From NCBI RefSeq assembly GCF_011634895.1, contig NZ_SIRR01000012.1, positions 1 through 64,000 of the forward strand: a DNA stretch of 64,000 nucleotides, given 5' to 3'. Each line of letters opens with the position of its first letter. Position 1 is the stretch's first letter. The stretch comes from Rheinheimera pleomorphica (GTDB taxonomy: Bacteria > Pseudomonadota > Gammaproteobacteria > Enterobacterales > Alteromonadaceae). The position numbers and the translations under genes were made by a program. A model generated the notes under the pieces. The model saw only the letters and a program-made list of their open reading frames with translations, searched no databases and was not told the DNA's origin. Of the stretch, positions 40,621 through 50,003 are shown one piece after another.

Positions 40621-42324
40621 ATGGCATTATGGAAAACGGTAGGCGGACGTTTGCTCAGTATCCCTTTGCTGGCATTAACCGGCTTTATTATATTGGCGGT
40701 AGTGGCGTTAAATGCGTTACAGCACAGTCTGATTGAAGGGCGGGAGAACCGCGTGGTGGCGGTAATCGATAGTGCGCTCAGTGTAGTGAAGCACTATCAA
40801 CAATTGCAGCAAAGTGGCCAGTTAAGCCAACAGCAGGCACAACAGCAGGCGATGGCAGCCATTAAGGCCATTCGTTATGATGGCACTGAGTACATTTGGA
40901 TCAACGATACCGGCCGGCCTATTCCGACCATGATCATGCACCCGACAGTGCCGGCATTGGATGGCACTGTGCTGGACAGGCCCAACTTTAATCACGCTAC
41001 CCTGATGCGTAACCGCGATGGCAGCGCGCAGCAACAGCTTGAAAACGCCAACCTGTTTGTTAGCTTTGTCGATGTTATCACGCGCTACGGCAGCGGTTTT
41101 GTTGAGTATCAATGGCCGAAACCGCTAAAAGGCGGCGGTGTTACCGAGCAGCGCTTCACCAAGCTGTCTTATGTGGCCAAAGATGATAACTGGGGCTGGG
41201 TGCTCGGTTCAGGTATTTATATTGACGATGTCAAAGCCGCGTTTTGGGCGGTCGCAACCCAAATTAGTGTGGTTGTGTTACTTGTCATTTTGCTTACCGT
41301 GGGCATGTCGTTGTATATCCGCCGCTGGTTATTGCGAGCCCTTGGCGGCGAAGTGGCCTCAACCAAAGCCTTGGTGCAACAAGTGGCTGCCGGTGACTTT
41401 TCTGTGCGCTTTGAACTGGCAGCAAATGACAATGACAGCTTATTGGCTGCCCTCAGTGGTTTAGTCAGCCAGTTAAGGACCATTATTCGCCAGCAATCTG
41501 CGATGGCAGAGCAGTTAGCGCTGCAATCTGAAGCATTAGACGACACCAGCCAGCATACGCAGCATATTTTGCAAAACGTTACCGATCAGACTGCGCAGGT
41601 CGCAACGGCAGTAAATGAAATGACAGCGACCTGTGAGGATATGGCGCGCAGCGCCACCACCGCAGCCAAAGCCGCCCGGGAGGCTGATCAGGAAACCCAA
41701 AGCGGGGTGACCTCAGTGCAGCAAACGATCAGTGCAATAGATGCGCTGAAACTGAAGTTGGAGCAAGTGTCCGAGGTCATTGCCCAGTTATCGAAGCGTG
41801 GAGAGGAGGTCGGTGCGGTAACTGATGTGATTGGTGCTATCGCCGAGCAAACCAACCTGCTTGCGCTTAATGCGGCAATAGAAGCGGCCCGCGCCGGCGA
41901 AATGGGCCGTGGTTTTGCGGTGGTCGCTGACGAAGTCCGTACTCTGGCCAGCCGCTCTCAGGCCTCTACGCAGGATATTAATCAGCGTATTCAGGGGATA
42001 CAGCAAGACTCGGCCAATGCTGTTGAGTCGATGGCGCAAAGTAAAACGGAAACCGAGCAAACCATTCAATGCTCACAGCAGGCCAATGCAGCGCTAAGCC
42101 GGATTAACGCTGCCGTATCCAGCATCACCGATGTTAATGATCAATTGGCCAGTGCCACCGAAGAGCTGGCTGTGGTATCCGGCACTATCAACGAGAATAT
42201 GGAGAATATTGCCAATGCCGTAGAAAGCACTACGGTAAAATCCGCAGAGTTATCTACCGCCAGCCAGCAACTGCGGCAGATGGCCAGCGAAATGAAAACA
42301 TCACTTAGTGGCTTTAAGTTGTAA
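40621..42324 (+). CDS. Methyl-accepting chemotaxis protein with single Cache domain
   Basis: The 567-residue receptor has an N-terminal transmembrane helix, a periplasmic sCache_2-type domain (about 35-195; [18 protein letters not shown]), a second helix near 205-230, HAMP, and a signalling domain with the hairpin tip [35 protein letters not shown]. No C-terminal CheR-tethering pentapeptide is present. The ligand is unknown, but single Cache domains of this type often bind small carboxylates. It starts after AGGTGAC at 40621. Confidence 0.93.
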   Translation: MALWKTVGGRLLSIPLLALTGFIILAVVALNALQHSLIEGRENRVVAVIDSALSVVKHYQQLQQSGQLSQQQAQQQAMAAIKAIRYDGTEYIWINDTGRPIPTMIMHPTVPALDGTVLDRPNFNHATLMRNRDGSAQQQLENANLFVSFVDVITRYGSGFVEYQWPKPLKGGGVTEQRFTKLSYVAKDDNWGWVLGSGIYIDDVKAAFWAVATQISVVVLLVILLTVGMSLYIRRWLLRALGGEVASTKALVQQVAAGDFSVRFELAANDNDSLLAALSGLVSQLRTIIRQQSAMAEQLALQSEALDDTSQHTQHILQNVTDQTAQVATAVNEMTATCEDMARSATTAAKAAREADQETQSGVTSVQQTISAIDALKLKLEQVSEVIAQLSKRGEEVGAVTDVIGAIAEQTNLLALNAAIEAARAGEMGRGFAVVADEVRTLASRSQASTQDINQRIQGIQQDSANAVESMAQSKTETEQTIQCSQQANAALSRINAAVSSITDVNDQLASATEELAVVSGTINENMENIANAVESTTVKSAELSTASQQLRQMASEMKTSLSGFKL

Positions 42325-42431
42325 GCCGTAAAAATAACCAGACATTGAAAAACGATGGATTCCATGTTTTAGGATGCAATTTTGTACCTAATTATCTATT
42401 ATGGCTTTACGTTAATGTTAAGGAAATTAAG

Positions 42432-42902
42432 ATGAAGCCGGTGTTAATTGTTTTGTTGCTGCCGTTTTTCGTATCAGCAAAGGTGTATAAATGTGAAGTT
42501 GACGGCGTTGTTACCTACAGTCAGCTACCGTGCAGCGAAGATGCGGAAGTGACCGCTTATGCAACAGAGCCGCCTCAGTCGTCATTGCCGGCAGCAGAGG
42601 CTAAACAAGCCAACAGTGCTAGCGCCACTATCGACAGGCTGAGCGAGTCAATTAAAAAGCGTGATATGCAAATAGCCATCAACCGGCTGAAATCGGATAA
42701 AACCAATAAACAGGCGGAGCGTGATGAAAAGCTAGCCGAGCTGAAAAACTCGAAGCAGCTTTCGGCCAACAATCTGGCTGGTGCGGTACGGCAAGAAAGC
42801 CTGTCAGAAGAGATGGCCGCTGTGGCCTCCCAATATGATACTGATATCAGATCAATAGACGTAGAGATAGACCGGCTAACCGAGCAGTTAAATAGCTTTT
42901 AA
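42432..42902 (+). CDS. DUF4124 and coiled-coil protein, exported
   Basis: The 156-residue protein has a short signal peptide (VLIVLLLPFFVSA) and an N-terminal DUF4124 motif (KVYKCEVDGVVTYSQLPC) with two cysteines that could form a disulfide. The remainder is charged helix, predicted coiled coil. Function unknown. The start at 42432 follows AAGGAAATTAAG. A terminator stands about 55 bases downstream. Confidence 0.8.
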   Translation: MKPVLIVLLLPFFVSAKVYKCEVDGVVTYSQLPCSEDAEVTAYATEPPQSSLPAAEAKQANSASATIDRLSESIKKRDMQIAINRLKSDKTNKQAERDEKLAELKNSKQLSANNLAGAVRQESLSEEMAAVASQYDTDIRSIDVEIDRLTEQLNSF

Positions 42903-42954
42903 TGGTGTCATGCCCCTAGCAAAACTATCGTTCTGCTTAGCAAGCGCTGAAATA

Positions 42955-42986
42955 ACAAAGCCTCGCGTTTGCGAGGCTTTATTTTA
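42955..42986. terminator. Terminator shared by the DUF4124 gene and tRNA-Pro
   Basis: AAAGCCTCGC (42957-42966) pairs with GCGAGGCTTT (42971-42980), with T tracts on both strands. Confidence 0.8.
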
Positions 42987-42996
42987 GGGAATTTAA

Positions 42997-43073
42997 TGGT
43001 CGGTACGAGAGGATTTGAACCTCCGACCCCTGACACCCCATGACAGTGCGCTACCAAGCTGCGCTACGTACCG
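42997..43073 (-). tRNA. proL: tRNA-Pro (GGG anticodon)
   Basis: A 77-base cloverleaf with encoded CCA. The acceptor stem CGGTACG pairs with CGTACCG, the T arm is GGAGG-TTCAAAT-CCTC, and the anticodon loop is ATGGGGT, giving GGG. The anticodon stem carries the same T-T mismatch as E. coli proL. A candidate promoter (TTGCAT, 16-base spacer, TATGAT) lies directly upstream at 43085-43112. Confidence 0.97.
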
Positions 43074-43227
43074 ACGTAGGGCGTATCATAATGATTCCCG
43101 GCCAGAATGCAATGCTGTAATACCTGACTGTTGCAATTTTCGCCAACCTTAGCCGGCGGCTAATGAATTAAGTCGCGGTTCAGGCTGGCTTGTTATAACT
43201 TAAGGGGAGTTTACGGAGGGTAACATA

Positions 43228-44193
43228 ATGAAAAAAGCACTCTTAGCCAGCGCAGTGGTTGCGTCGGTATCGGTTTTAACCGCTTGTGGCGGTTCGTCTG
43301 ACAGTGAACCTATGTTTGCCAAGTTTAGCCTGGGCGTAAGCGATGCGCCGGTAAATGGCGCTAAAGTGGTGATGGTTTGCTTTAATGAAATTGAGCTTAG
43401 CGGCAATGGTGTCGGTAGTCAGAGCTTTACCATCGGCGATGACGATGTTGCCGCCGAGGCGAATGATAATTGCCGTGATGGCCAGGGCAATGTGATCCCC
43501 AATACCCGCGGTATCGATTTACTGCTGCTGGATGGTGCTAAATCGGAAGCCCTGGTGACCGGCGCCGAATTTGAAGCCGGTAATTATGGCCAGCTGCGGC
43601 TGGAAATTGCTGAAGGCAGCTATGTTGAGCTGGAAGATGGCATGCGCGAGCCGCTGCGGGTGCCGTCTAATGAGCTGAAACTGGGCGGAGTAACTTTATC
43701 TGCCGGTGGCACGTTTAACTACACCCTGGAGTTTGACCTGCGTAAAGCCATGGTCGATCCTGTTGGGCAAGACGGTTATCTGCTAAAACCAACTGGCTTG
43801 CGTCTGGTCAATAACAGTGAAATTGGTCATTTAAACGGCCAGGTTGATGAAGGCTTACTGATTAACAACAACTGCACTGTAGCGCCAGCCGATGCTACAG
43901 TGCCGGTTGCAACCGTGTATTTATACCAAGGTGCAGACCGGCCAATTGACGAGCTATCAGATAACGGCGGTGATAATACCTACCAGCCTTATGCCAGCAC
44001 CAATGTGTATTTTGACGGTGTTAGTGAGTACAACTACAGCATTGGCTATATAGATGCTGACAGTTATACCGCAGCGTTAAGCTGTGATATTAGCGACGAC
44101 CCTGAAGCGGCTGATGCTATTGAATTTTTGCAAACGCAAAATGTTGAGATCCCCGCCAGCAACACTGCAGTAGAGCTTAACTTTACTGAGTAA
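43228..44193 (+). CDS. DUF4382 lipoprotein
   Basis: The 321-residue protein has a lipoprotein signal (SVSVLTAC, lipobox Cys20) followed by a DUF4382 domain (about 30-200; FSLGVSDAPVNGAKVVMVCF), which has a beta-sandwich transthyretin-like fold. A second beta-rich part follows. It is probably anchored in the outer membrane. Function unknown. Start set by ACGGAGGG upstream of the ATG. A terminator follows. Confidence 0.82.
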   Translation: MKKALLASAVVASVSVLTACGGSSDSEPMFAKFSLGVSDAPVNGAKVVMVCFNEIELSGNGVGSQSFTIGDDDVAAEANDNCRDGQGNVIPNTRGIDLLLLDGAKSEALVTGAEFEAGNYGQLRLEIAEGSYVELEDGMREPLRVPSNELKLGGVTLSAGGTFNYTLEFDLRKAMVDPVGQDGYLLKPTGLRLVNNSEIGHLNGQVDEGLLINNNCTVAPADATVPVATVYLYQGADRPIDELSDNGGDNTYQPYASTNVYFDGVSEYNYSIGYIDADSYTAALSCDISDDPEAADAIEFLQTQNVEIPASNTAVELNFTE

Positions 44194-44205
44194 CACTACG
44201 TAAAA

Positions 44206-44240
44206 ATACAGAGGGCTAGCGCTAATTAGCCCTCTGTATA
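44206..44240 (+). terminator. Terminator-like hairpin after the DUF4382 gene
   Basis: ATACAGAGGGCTA pairs with TAGCCCTCTGTAT around GCGCTAAT. The stem is long and perfect, but the T tract after it is weak. Confidence 0.6.
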
Positions 44241-44322
44241 CTCACTATCGCTTTTAGCCGCTATCTACTTTTTCGCTGCCTTGATATCCTAGCCATCTTT
44301 ACGTCTTTCAGAGTTAATTATT

Positions 44323-45195
44323 GTGCTGTGGATCCCCTTTACCTTGCTGGCTGCGTTTATGCAGGCCTGGCGCAATGCGTTTCAAAAACAACTGAGCAAA
44401 GATGTTAGCGTCGCGGGTGTGACATTGGCGCGGTTTTTATGGGCATCGCCGCTGGCTGCCATTTATCTGTTTAGTTTGTATCAGTGGCAGCCGGTGGTAT
44501 GGCCTGAATTCAGCTTAGCGTTTACCGGTTTTATTATCGCGGCGGCACTGGCACAAATACTGGCCACAGCGCTGATGGTGAAGCTGTTTAAACTACGAAA
44601 CTATGCTATTGGCGCAGGCCTGGCGAAAAGTGAAGCCATCTTAGCCGCGGTACTTGGGGTGGCGTTTTTTAGTGAGTCGTTAAGTTTGCTGGCCTGGTGT
44701 GGGGTGGGGCTTGGCGCGGTGGCGGTATTTTTGCTCAGTGGTGCCAGCTGGCGTCAGTTATCCTGGCCGGTATTACTACTTGGCTTGTTAAGTGGTTTGG
44801 CGTTTGCGCTGACATCATTGTGGGTACGTCAGGCCAGCCTGGTACTGGGGTTGCCTTTCCCTCATGGCGCTGCCTGGGTATTGCTGCTGGTCATTCTGCT
44901 GCAAACGCTGATCTTAACCGTTTATATATTAGTATCTGAGCGGCCGACATTAGCCGCGCTTTGGCAGCGACCCAAACTGACGCTGGCGGTGAGTGTCTGC
45001 AGCTGTGTTGGCTCTGTCGGCTGGTTCACCGCGATGAGTCTGGAATCGGTGGCGCTGGTAAAAACTCTGGGGCAAATAGAAGTGTTGTTTATGCTACTGA
45101 TTTCAGCGCTGGTGTTTAAAGAAAGGCTACAACGCGCTGACCATTGGGGCTTACTGCTAATTGTACTGGCTGCGATAGCGGTAATCTGGGCCTGA
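44323..45195 (+). CDS. EamA/DMT-superfamily transporter
   Basis: The 290-residue inner-membrane protein has about ten helices in two EamA repeats. The N terminus (WIPFTLLAAFMQAWRNAFQKQL) is more polar than in most members. It starts at GTG 44323, without a strong ribosome site. Substrate unknown. It is separated from the next gene by 68 bases. Confidence 0.85.
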   Translation: MLWIPFTLLAAFMQAWRNAFQKQLSKDVSVAGVTLARFLWASPLAAIYLFSLYQWQPVVWPEFSLAFTGFIIAAALAQILATALMVKLFKLRNYAIGAGLAKSEAILAAVLGVAFFSESLSLLAWCGVGLGAVAVFLLSGASWRQLSWPVLLLGLLSGLAFALTSLWVRQASLVLGLPFPHGAAWVLLLVILLQTLILTVYILVSERPTLAALWQRPKLTLAVSVCSCVGSVGWFTAMSLESVALVKTLGQIEVLFMLLISALVFKERLQRADHWGLLLIVLAAIAVIWA

Positions 45196-45263
45196 TAAGC
45201 AAAGGTGCTGGTGAAATTCTGTTATCTCAGTAAAATAGGCCGCTCTTTAAAACAGCAAGCGTA

Positions 45264-46388
45264 GTGGTTTTTGTGTCAGACCAAGATATTTATGCCGATA
45301 TCCGGCCCTATAATGATGACGAAGTGGCACCGGCCATTGCCCGTTTAATTGCTGATGACGAATTTATTCAGGCAATTTTGCATTATCGTTTTCCGCATTT
45401 ATCCGGTCCCTTTGGCTGGTTACTGTCGCCTCTGGTGAAATTTGCCTTAAAACGGCGCTGGTCTAAGTTAAATACGGTATTGGCCGTGCAACAGCAGGTG
45501 GCCGGTTTTATGGATCGGATGATAGACAGCACAACCGATACTATAAGCGTGTCGGGTCTTGAGCATTTAACGCCAGGTAAAGCCTATTTATTTGTGTCTA
45601 ACCATCGCGATATTGCTATGGACCCGGCGCTGGTAAACTGGTGTTTGCACCATCACGGCTTTGATACAGTGCGTATTGCAATTGGGGATAATTTGCTGCG
45701 TAAGCCCTGTGCAACTGAGCTGATGAAATTAAACAAAAGCTTTATTGTAAAACGCGGTGCTAAAGGGCCGCGTGAAATGCTGAAAAACTTCTCACAATTG
45801 TCTGGCTATATTAAGCATTCGTTGTCTGAGCAGCACTCGGTTTGGATTGCGCAAAAAGAAGGCCGGGCTAAAGACGGCAATGACGAGACTGATCCGGCCA
45901 TTTTAAAAATGTTTTATATGGAAGGTAAAAAGCGTGGTGAAGATTTTGCCAGCTATATGGCCGGTCTGAATATCGTGCCGGTATGCTTATCCTACGAGTA
46001 TGACCCTTGTGACATCGATAAAATTAACGAGCTGTGGCAAAAGCAAACCCAGGGCAGCTATCAAAAAGGCGAGTTTGAGGATATCGACAGCATTATCAAA
46101 GGTATTGTTGGCTATAAAGGCCGGGTGCATGTTGCTTTTGCTAAACCCTTAACAGAGATCCCGGCTGAACCGGAACAGCTTGCCGCGTTAATTGACCAGC
46201 AGATCTGGCAGCAATACCGGTTATATCCGGTGAATTATCTTGCGGCTGGCCAGCAACAGGCGCAAGTGGATGTCAAAGTGGCTGAACTGTGGCAACAAAG
46301 ACTGCAAGCGCTACCGGCATCAGCGGCGCCTATGTTGTCGGGGTTGTATGCCGCCCCCTTAATTAAACAGCAGGATAACGCTGGTTGA
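45264..46388 (+). CDS. PlsC-like acyltransferase
   Basis: This 374-residue protein belongs to the glycerolipid acyltransferase superfamily. The catalytic block is SNHRDIAMDPAL: histidine followed by aspartate, but with five residues between them rather than the usual four (HX4D). The glycerol-binding region FIVKRGAKGPREM follows. It is soluble or peripheral and has an alpha-helical N-terminal extension. The start is uncertain (GTG at 45264 or 45273). It overlaps the next gene by four bases. Acyl donor and acceptor are unknown. Confidence 0.78.
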   Translation: MVFVSDQDIYADIRPYNDDEVAPAIARLIADDEFIQAILHYRFPHLSGPFGWLLSPLVKFALKRRWSKLNTVLAVQQQVAGFMDRMIDSTTDTISVSGLEHLTPGKAYLFVSNHRDIAMDPALVNWCLHHHGFDTVRIAIGDNLLRKPCATELMKLNKSFIVKRGAKGPREMLKNFSQLSGYIKHSLSEQHSVWIAQKEGRAKDGNDETDPAILKMFYMEGKKRGEDFASYMAGLNIVPVCLSYEYDPCDIDKINELWQKQTQGSYQKGEFEDIDSIIKGIVGYKGRVHVAFAKPLTEIPAEPEQLAALIDQQIWQQYRLYPVNYLAAGQQQAQVDVKVAELWQQRLQALPASAAPMLSGLYAAPLIKQQDNAG

Positions 46389-47254
46389 AGTATCTGATAG
46401 CGGTAACCATACTGTGGGCGTTCTCATTTAGTTTAATTGGCGTCTATCTGGCCGGGCAGGTAGATGCGTATTTTGCTGTGTTGCTGCGGGTAGCTCTGGC
46501 ATTATTGCTGTTTTTACCTTTTCTGCGGCCGCAACCGCTGGCACTAGCCTTAAAACTGATTGCACTGGGGGCCGTGCAGTTAGGATTAATGTATCTGTTT
46601 TACTATCAGTCGTTTTTACTGCTTAGCGTGCCCGAGGTGCTGGTGTTTACCATTTTTACGCCGGTGTATATCACCTTGCTGTACGATCTGTTGCAGCGGC
46701 GCTTTCATTACCGGTATTTACTGGCGGCTATAGTCGCGGTGCTGGCCGCCGCCATCATGCGTTATCAGGGCTTAACGTCAGACTACTGGTTGGGGTTTGC
46801 CGTTGTGCAGGGGGCTAACTTGTGTTTCGCTGTCGGTCAGGTCGGTTACAAGCTGTTGCTGGCGCGGCAACCGGCAACGCTGCCACAACATCAGATTTTT
46901 GCCTGGTTTTATCTGGGGGCGCTGCTTGTTGCGTTGCCGGCCTGGTGGTTGCTGGGGGCTCCACAATACCCGCAGTCAGCGCTGCAATGGGGTGTTTTGC
47001 TATGGCTGGCGTTGGTGGCGTCTGGCGGTGGCTATTACTGGTGGAATAAAGGCGCAACACAAGTAAGCAGTGGTGTGCTGGCGGTGATGAATAACATGCT
47101 TATTCCAGCTGGCCTGGTGGTCAACATTCTGCTGTGGAACCGGCAGGAAAACCTGACTATGCTGGCATTGGGTTCAGTACTGCTCGTATTATCCTGTAAA
47201 CTGTGTAGCAACACAGCGCAACAACGTGGAGAGGCTGATGGCCAGACAAGTTAG
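46385..47254 (+). CDS. EamA/DMT-superfamily transporter
   Basis: The 289-residue protein has about ten transmembrane helices and begins at a TTG overlapping the acyltransferase stop (TTGA). The N terminus reads MKYLIAVTILWAFSFSLIGVY, a common EamA start. The C terminus overlaps the DUF2960 gene by 17 bases. Grouping with the acyltransferase may point to lipid-precursor or metabolite export, but that is inference. Confidence 0.85.
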   Translation: MKYLIAVTILWAFSFSLIGVYLAGQVDAYFAVLLRVALALLLFLPFLRPQPLALALKLIALGAVQLGLMYLFYYQSFLLLSVPEVLVFTIFTPVYITLLYDLLQRRFHYRYLLAAIVAVLAAAIMRYQGLTSDYWLGFAVVQGANLCFAVGQVGYKLLLARQPATLPQHQIFAWFYLGALLVALPAWWLLGAPQYPQSALQWGVLLWLALVASGGGYYWWNKGATQVSSGVLAVMNNMLIPAGLVVNILLWNRQENLTMLALGSVLLVLSCKLCSNTAQQRGEADGQTS

Positions 47255-47486
47255 CTATACCTTTAACAAGCAGCGTAAAGTGATTAACTTTAGCTATGAC
47301 AAGCACCGTGATATGTACGAAGCTGTTGCGGCGGCAGAGGGGATAGATTTAAGCCGCTTTTTGGCGATGGAGCAACAGGTGGCTATGACAGCCAAGCGAG
47401 GCGCTGCGGTAAAGAACTACCGCCAGCAAGAATTTGCCCGCATGGGCTTTGCCGATATCGCTTTTGTCAGAGAAGAAAAAGGCTGA
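47238..47486 (+). CDS. DUF2960-like small protein
   Basis: The 82-residue soluble protein (MARQVSYTFNKQRKVINFSYDK...) resembles the DUF2960 family known from Shewanella and Vibrio. The segment YEAVAAAEGIDLSRFLAMEQQ and a conserved C-terminal FARMGF are distinctive. Function unknown. The start follows GGAGAGG and lies inside the end of the EamA gene, so expression is probably coupled. Family assignment is from memory and is tentative. Confidence 0.7.
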   Translation: MARQVSYTFNKQRKVINFSYDKHRDMYEAVAAAEGIDLSRFLAMEQQVAMTAKRGAAVKNYRQQEFARMGFADIAFVREEKG

Positions 47487-47548
47487 TCCTGAGTTGTGGC
47501 AAGGGGGAGGCTACTGATTAAATACGCCGGCGCTAAATTGCAGGCAAT

Positions 47549-47577
47549 AAAAAAGGACACCGCGGTGTCCTTTTTTT
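47549..47577. terminator. Bidirectional terminator (DUF2960 gene / csp)
   Basis: The perfect palindrome GGACACCGCGGTGTCC is flanked by six A and seven T residues. It ends both convergent transcripts. Confidence 0.88.
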
Positions 47578-47591
47578 AGCAAGTGCTTAAA

Positions 47592-47801
47592 TTACAGAAC
47601 TGTAACGTTAGCAGCTTGTGGGCCTTTTTGGCCTTGTTCGATTTCGAAAGCAACGCGTTGGCCTTCGTTTAAGGTTTTGTAACCTTCAGTTTGGATAGCA
47701 CGGAAGTGAACGAATGCGTCAGCGCCGCCGTTATCCTGAGTAATGAAACCGAAACCTTTATCAGCGTTGAACCACTTAACTACACCAGTTACTTTAGCCA
47801 T
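47592..47801 (-). CDS. Cold-shock protein (CspA family)
   Basis: The 69-residue OB-fold protein binds single-stranded RNA and DNA as a chaperone. RNP1 is KGFGFITQ and RNP2 is AFVHFRAI. The latter has Ala-Phe where most members have Val-Phe, and Arg for Ser, so this is not the most typical paralogue. Length is standard. A clear AGGAG ribosome site lies six bases upstream. The leader before it is long. Confidence 0.95.
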   Translation of the reverse strand: MAKVTGVVKWFNADKGFGFITQDNGGADAFVHFRAIQTEGYKTLNEGQRVAFEIEQGQKGPQAANVTVL

Positions 47802-48049
47802 GAATGACTCCTAAAAATTTTAATAAACTAATTGACGCTTAATTGCGCTTTTAGCCTGACTGTTACCTTACTTATGCGGCCAAACGTGCGTGAATCTTCA
47901 GGACATGACTTACAATGAAGCTGTGTAGCGAAGTTTTCATAAACATTTTGTTACATAGGTCTGCTTTACAGGCCGGAGAGCACTATAACAGGTCTGGCAC
48001 GAATGTATATAGTAAAATGCAAATAAACCGTTGTCAGACAATAAAAAAG
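47802..48049 (-). promoter_or_regulatory. Long leader/promoter region of the cold-shock gene
   Basis: About 250 bases without a gene lie upstream of csp. The AT-rich part near 48000-48050 could hold the promoter, giving a transcript leader of around 200 bases. Cold-shock genes such as E. coli cspA have a long structured leader that controls translation and stability by temperature. A short TAAAAGCGCAATTAAGCG stretch near the gene is notable, but I cannot identify a conserved cold box with confidence. Confidence 0.4.
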
Positions 48050-48083
48050 CACAAAAATTAAAAAAGGCCGCAGAAGCGGCCTT
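48050..48083 (-). terminator. Intrinsic terminator of ald
   Basis: AAGGCCGC (48064-48071) pairs with GCGGCCTT (48076-48083) around AGAA, followed on the minus strand by TTTTTAATTTTT. Confidence 0.85.
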
Positions 48084-48110
48084 AATACGGTGTTGCTTAT
48101 TTATTGAACA

Positions 48111-49229
48111 CTAAGCGTTTAATGCCACTTCAGGGGCAACGAAAGCAAACCCCAGGGCTTCTGCCACGCTTTCATTGGTGACCTGGCCATTAATTACGTT
48201 TAAACCATTCATTAAGTGTTTATCATCCAGTAAGGCCTGTTTATAGCCTTTGTTCGCTAAGCGGATAATAAACGGCAGTGTCGCGTTGTTCAGCGCAAAC
48301 GTAGAGGTGCGCGGCACAGCGCCTGGCATATTAGCAACGCAGTAGTGCACCACATCATCAACAATATAGGTTGGATCGGCGTGGGTCGTTGGCTTAGAGG
48401 TTTCCACACAGCCGCCCTGGTCAATCGCAACGTCAACAATGGCAGAGCCCGGCTTCATCCGCTTGATATGCTCTTTAGTGACCAGTTTAGGTGCTGCAGC
48501 GCCTGGCACCAGTACACCGCCGATAACCAAGTCTGCCGCCAGTACTTCCTGCTCCAAGGCATCTGCAGTGGAGTAAATTGCTTTAACGGCACCGTTAAAC
48601 TGAGCGTTGATACGGCGCAGCACATCGACGCTGCGATCCAGCACGGTTACATCAGCGCCTAAGCCCAGCGCCATTTGTGCCGCATTGGTGCCAACCATGC
48701 CGCCACCAATCACCACCACTTTAGCCGGTGCCACACCCGGCACACCGCCTAACAGCATGCCACGGCCGGCACAGGATTTCTCCAATGCGCGCGCACCAGC
48801 CTGAATTGACATCCGGCCGGCCACTTCCGACATCGGCGCCAGCAGCGGTAAACCACCGCGGGCATCGGTAACGGTTTCATAGGCGATACAAATTGCTTTT
48901 GATTTAATTAAGTCTTCAGTTTGTGGCAGATCCGGTGCCAGGTGCAGGTAAGTAAATAACACCTGGCCTTCGCGCAGCATAGCGCGCTCAACGGCCTGCG
49001 GCTCTTTTACCTTCACAATCATGTCGGCCTGGGCAAATACTTCAGCAGCGCTGGCCAATACTGTAGCACCTGCAGCGATGTAGTCTTCATCGGTAAAGCC
49101 AATGCCAATACCGGCGTTGGTTTCTACCACTACGCTATGCTTGTGGTTTACCAGCTCACGCACGCTGGCCGGAGTCATACCTACACGGTACTCGTGGTTT
49201 TTAATCTCTTTTGGTACGCCAATTATCAT
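48111..49229 (-). CDS. ald: Alanine dehydrogenase
   Basis: The 372-residue NAD-dependent enzyme converts L-alanine to pyruvate and ammonia. The N terminus MIIGVPKEIKNHEYRVG is typical, as is VKVKEPQAVE (substrate-binding Lys) and the NAD fold VVIGGGMVGTNAAQMALGLGADVTVLD. It is divergent from lrp, which is known in several proteobacteria to regulate alanine dehydrogenase in response to alanine or leucine. Confidence 0.97.
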   Translation of the reverse strand: MIIGVPKEIKNHEYRVGMTPASVRELVNHKHSVVVETNAGIGIGFTDEDYIAAGATVLASAAEVFAQADMIVKVKEPQAVERAMLREGQVLFTYLHLAPDLPQTEDLIKSKAICIAYETVTDARGGLPLLAPMSEVAGRMSIQAGARALEKSCAGRGMLLGGVPGVAPAKVVVIGGGMVGTNAAQMALGLGADVTVLDRSVDVLRRINAQFNGAVKAIYSTADALEQEVLAADLVIGGVLVPGAAAPKLVTKEHIKRMKPGSAIVDVAIDQGGCVETSKPTTHADPTYIVDDVVHYCVANMPGAVPRTSTFALNNATLPFIIRLANKGYKQALLDDKHLMNGLNVINGQVTNESVAEALGFAFVAPEVALNA

Positions 49230-49262
49230 CGTTTTATGCCCTTTTATCAGGTTTTAGTCGGC

Positions 49263-49312
49263 TTGAGTAAAATTTGTGCGCAGTATACTGCTAATTATCT
49301 AGAATTAATGCT
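49263..49312. promoter_or_regulatory. Divergent ald/lrp promoter region
   Basis: The ald-lrp gap holds the palindrome CAGTATACTG (49281-49290), whose TATACT could be a -10 on either strand. For lrp, TTGAGT (49263-49268) lies 15 bases ahead. AT-rich sequence to the right (CTAATTATCTAG) partly resembles the Lrp consensus. Divergent control by Lrp is expected but not shown. Confidence 0.4.
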
Positions 49313-49377
49313 TGTTTTAACTTGGTTTGGTAGTGCAAAATTCTGTTTAAATATTAAAAAGCGATTTTTTGCCTGCT

Positions 49378-49866
49378 ATGTATTCTTTAAGTAAAAGTAT
49401 CAAGAAGTTAGATAGAATAGACCGCAAAATTCTGGCTGAACTACAGCGTGACGGCCGTTTGGCCAATGTCGAACTGGCGCGCCGGGTGGGGTTAAGCCCG
49501 ACACCTTGCCTGGAGCGGGTACGCAAGTTGGAGGCCGAGGGGGTTATCTTAGGCTATACCGCGCAGGTCGACCCGCACAAAGTGGGCGCTGCTTTGCTGG
49601 TGTTTGTCGAAATTACCTTAAGTAAAACCTCGCCGGAAGATTTCGACGAGTTTAGTAAGGCGGTACAAAAGCTGGAAGAAATTCAGGAGTGTCATTTAGT
49701 CTCCGGTAGCTTTGACTTCTTGCTGAAAACCCGGGTGGCCAATATGGCGGCGTATCGCGAGTTGCTGGGCGAAACCTTATTGCGTTTGCCCAGTGTGCGT
49801 GAAAGCCGCACCTATGTCGTGATGGAAGAAGTAAAACAAACCACCTTTGTCACAATTAGCAGTTAA
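49378..49866 (+). CDS. lrp: Leucine-responsive regulatory protein
   Basis: The 162-residue AsnC/Lrp-family regulator has an N-terminal helix-turn-helix (LDRIDRKILAELQRDGRL..NVELARRVGLSPTPCLERVR) and a C-terminal RAM effector domain ending VVMEEVKQTTFVTI. It is near-identical in layout to E. coli Lrp (164), so this is the global Lrp rather than a local paralogue. I use the ATG at 49378. It stands next to ftsK, as in E. coli. Confidence 0.96.
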   Translation: MYSLSKSIKKLDRIDRKILAELQRDGRLANVELARRVGLSPTPCLERVRKLEAEGVILGYTAQVDPHKVGAALLVFVEITLSKTSPEDFDEFSKAVQKLEEIQECHLVSGSFDFLLKTRVANMAAYRELLGETLLRLPSVRESRTYVVMEEVKQTTFVTISS

Positions 49867-50003
49867 ACACGGCTTTAACTGCTAATTACCGGTTCAGCCA
49901 AGCTTCACGGATGCACTTTTACAGTGTCTCTGGTATCTTAACCGCAATAGCATGGCCTGAAGTGCTTGAACAAAAACGATGATAAATAGGTAGGGCTTTT
50001 CAT

